64,000 bases of DNA from Beutenbergia cavernae DSM 12333 (lineage in GTDB: Bacteria; Actinomycetota; Actinomycetes; Actinomycetales; Beutenbergiaceae), in contig NC_012669.1 of assembly GCF_000023105.1 (NCBI RefSeq), forward strand, positions 1,426,001 to 1,490,000. The letters are read 5' to 3'. The number at the start of each line of letters is the position of its first letter. The stretch's first letter is position 1. The notes under the pieces are model-generated. The model was not told the DNA's origin. It saw only the letters and a list, made by a program, of their open reading frames with translations, and ran no database searches. Of the stretch, positions 63,137-64,000 are shown piece by piece. A program made the position numbers and the translations under genes.

Positions 63137-64000
63137 GTGAGCACGCCACCCGACGCCGCGCCCGCACCGTCCGTCCTGCGCGGGCGGGTGGTCACGCCGC
63201 AGGCGGTGATCGACGACGGCGTCGTGGTCGTCGACGCCGACCGCATCGTCCACGTCGGGCCGAGCTCCCGCGTGGCCGGCACGCCCTGGGCGGACCTGGT
63301 CCGAGCGACGCCGCCGCCGGCGGACGGCGTGCACGTGCTTCCTGGCCTCGTCGACCTGCACGACCACGGTGGCGGGGGCGCGAGCTTCCCGGACGCCGCC
63401 GACGCCGCCGAGGCGATGGTCGCCGTCGCCGAGCACCGGAGGCACGGGACGACGTCGCTCGTCGCGTCGCTCGTGACCGCCGCCCCGGACGTGCTGCGCC
63501 GCCAGGTCTCGACCCTCGCGGCGCTCGCGGAGGCCGGCGAGATCGCCGGCATCCACGCGGAGGGGCCGTTCCTGTCCACGGTGCGGTGCGGCGCGCAGGA
63601 CCCGGCCTACATCGTCGACCCCGATCTCGACCTCGTGGACGCGCTCGCGGACCTGGGGCGGGGCCACCTCGTCACGATGACGTTCGCTCCCGAGGCGCCG
63701 GGCGCGACGGGGCCGGGTGGGCTCGTCGAGCGGCTGGTCGCCCGGGGCGTCGTCCCGTCGATCGGGCACACGGACGCGGCGGCCGACGTGACGCGCGTCG
63801 CGCTGGAGGAGTCGTGGGCGCTGCTGGGCGAGGAGGGTGGGCGTTCCCGCCGGCCGACGGTCACGCACCTGTTCAACGGCATGCGGGAGCTCCACCACCG
63901 CGCCCCCGGGCCCATCCCTCCATTGCTGCGGGCGGCCGCTGAGGGCAGGTGCGTCGTCGAGCTCATCGCCGACGGCACGCACGTCGACCCGTCGCTCGTG
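63137..64000 (+). CDS. nagA: N-acetylglucosamine-6-phosphate deacetylase (3' end outside window)
   Basis: About 288 residues are visible and the frame is open to the window edge. LPGLVDLHDHGGGGASF is the metal-binding start, followed by GIHAEGPFLSTVRCGAQ, VPSIGHTDAAADV, TVTHLFNGMRELHHR and IADGTHVDPSLV, the classic NagA series. It removes acetate from GlcNAc-6-P. The GTG at 63137 is preferred (GGGAG about 10 nt upstream) over an ATG at 63128. It could handle GlcNAc freed by the GH20 enzyme of the locus at 42 kb. Confidence 0.93.
   Translation, partial: MSTPPDAAPAPSVLRGRVVTPQAVIDDGVVVVDADRIVHVGPSSRVAGTPWADLVRATPPPADGVHVLPGLVDLHDHGGGGASFPDAADAAEAMVAVAEHRRHGTTSLVASLVTAAPDVLRRQVSTLAALAEAGEIAGIHAEGPFLSTVRCGAQDPAYIVDPDLDLVDALADLGRGHLVTMTFAPEAPGATGPGGLVERLVARGVVPSIGHTDAAADVTRVALEESWALLGEEGGRSRRPTVTHLFNGMRELHHRAPGPIPPLLRAAAEGRCVVELIADGTHVDPSLV

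Overview
The window is about 64 kb of very GC-rich, densely packed DNA with frequent GTG starts and 4-bp start/stop overlaps. The markers point to an actinobacterium: SigR/RsrA, bL37, NucS, the fused 2-oxoglutarate enzyme Kgd, an Rv3235-type protein, DUF2550 and the rho-rpmE-prfA-prmC-sua5-wecA-atp order. It is most likely in Micrococcales (a Cellulomonas/Promicromonospora-like lineage); this placement is inferred from gene content and not from a search.

Layout. 1-6.2 kb: end of a beta-helix-like protein, Rv3235-like and LysM proteins, a small BldC-like DNA-binding protein, an SAF-domain protein, a CpaE-like ATPase and small conserved proteins. 6.2-11.4 kb: hisN-rsgA-aroA, a DoxX-like protein, then divergently sigR-rsrA and the tiny ribosomal protein bL37. 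11.5-18.5 kb: an oxidoreductase, a DUF4097 protein, an SGNH protein without its catalytic residues, a GlxA-type regulator with repeated operator half-sites, and a large LuxR-type ATPase regulator. 18.6-27.5 kb: kgd, a two-component system, an M23 endopeptidase, an aldose epimerase and tRNA-Arg(CCG). 27.6-33.7 kb: a YGQQP-repeat membrane protein and the lysA, hom-thrC-thrB amino-acid genes. 34-41.5 kb: rho, rpmE, prfA, prmC, sua5, a WecA-like transferase and an AtpI-like membrane protein. 52.7-59.8 kb: the complete F1Fo ATP synthase atpBEFHAGDC. 59.8-64 kb: DUF2550, nucS, a TetR-controlled YndJ/DUF1990 pair and the start of nagA.

The most unusual region is 41.5-52.6 kb. Here an 11-kb carbohydrate locus sits between the AtpI-like gene and atpB, which are normally adjacent. 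It holds a GH20 hexosaminidase, a Tat-exported PhoD-like phosphatase, a LacI regulator with two AT-rich operators 74 bp apart, an ABC sugar importer without its ATPase, an FAD-dependent oxidoreductase and a Cys-type sulfatase. At the left junction lies a broken alpha/beta-hydrolase. At the right junction atpB has no ATG or GTG start. I read this as an acquired locus for importing and dismantling a sulfated (perhaps also phosphorylated) amino-sugar glycan.

A second theme is thiol-oxidative stress. Sequences matching the SigR promoter (GGAAY-N18-GTT) lie upstream of sigR itself, of rpmE and of rho. The sigR copy is placed so that it could yield an N-terminally extended sigma isoform.
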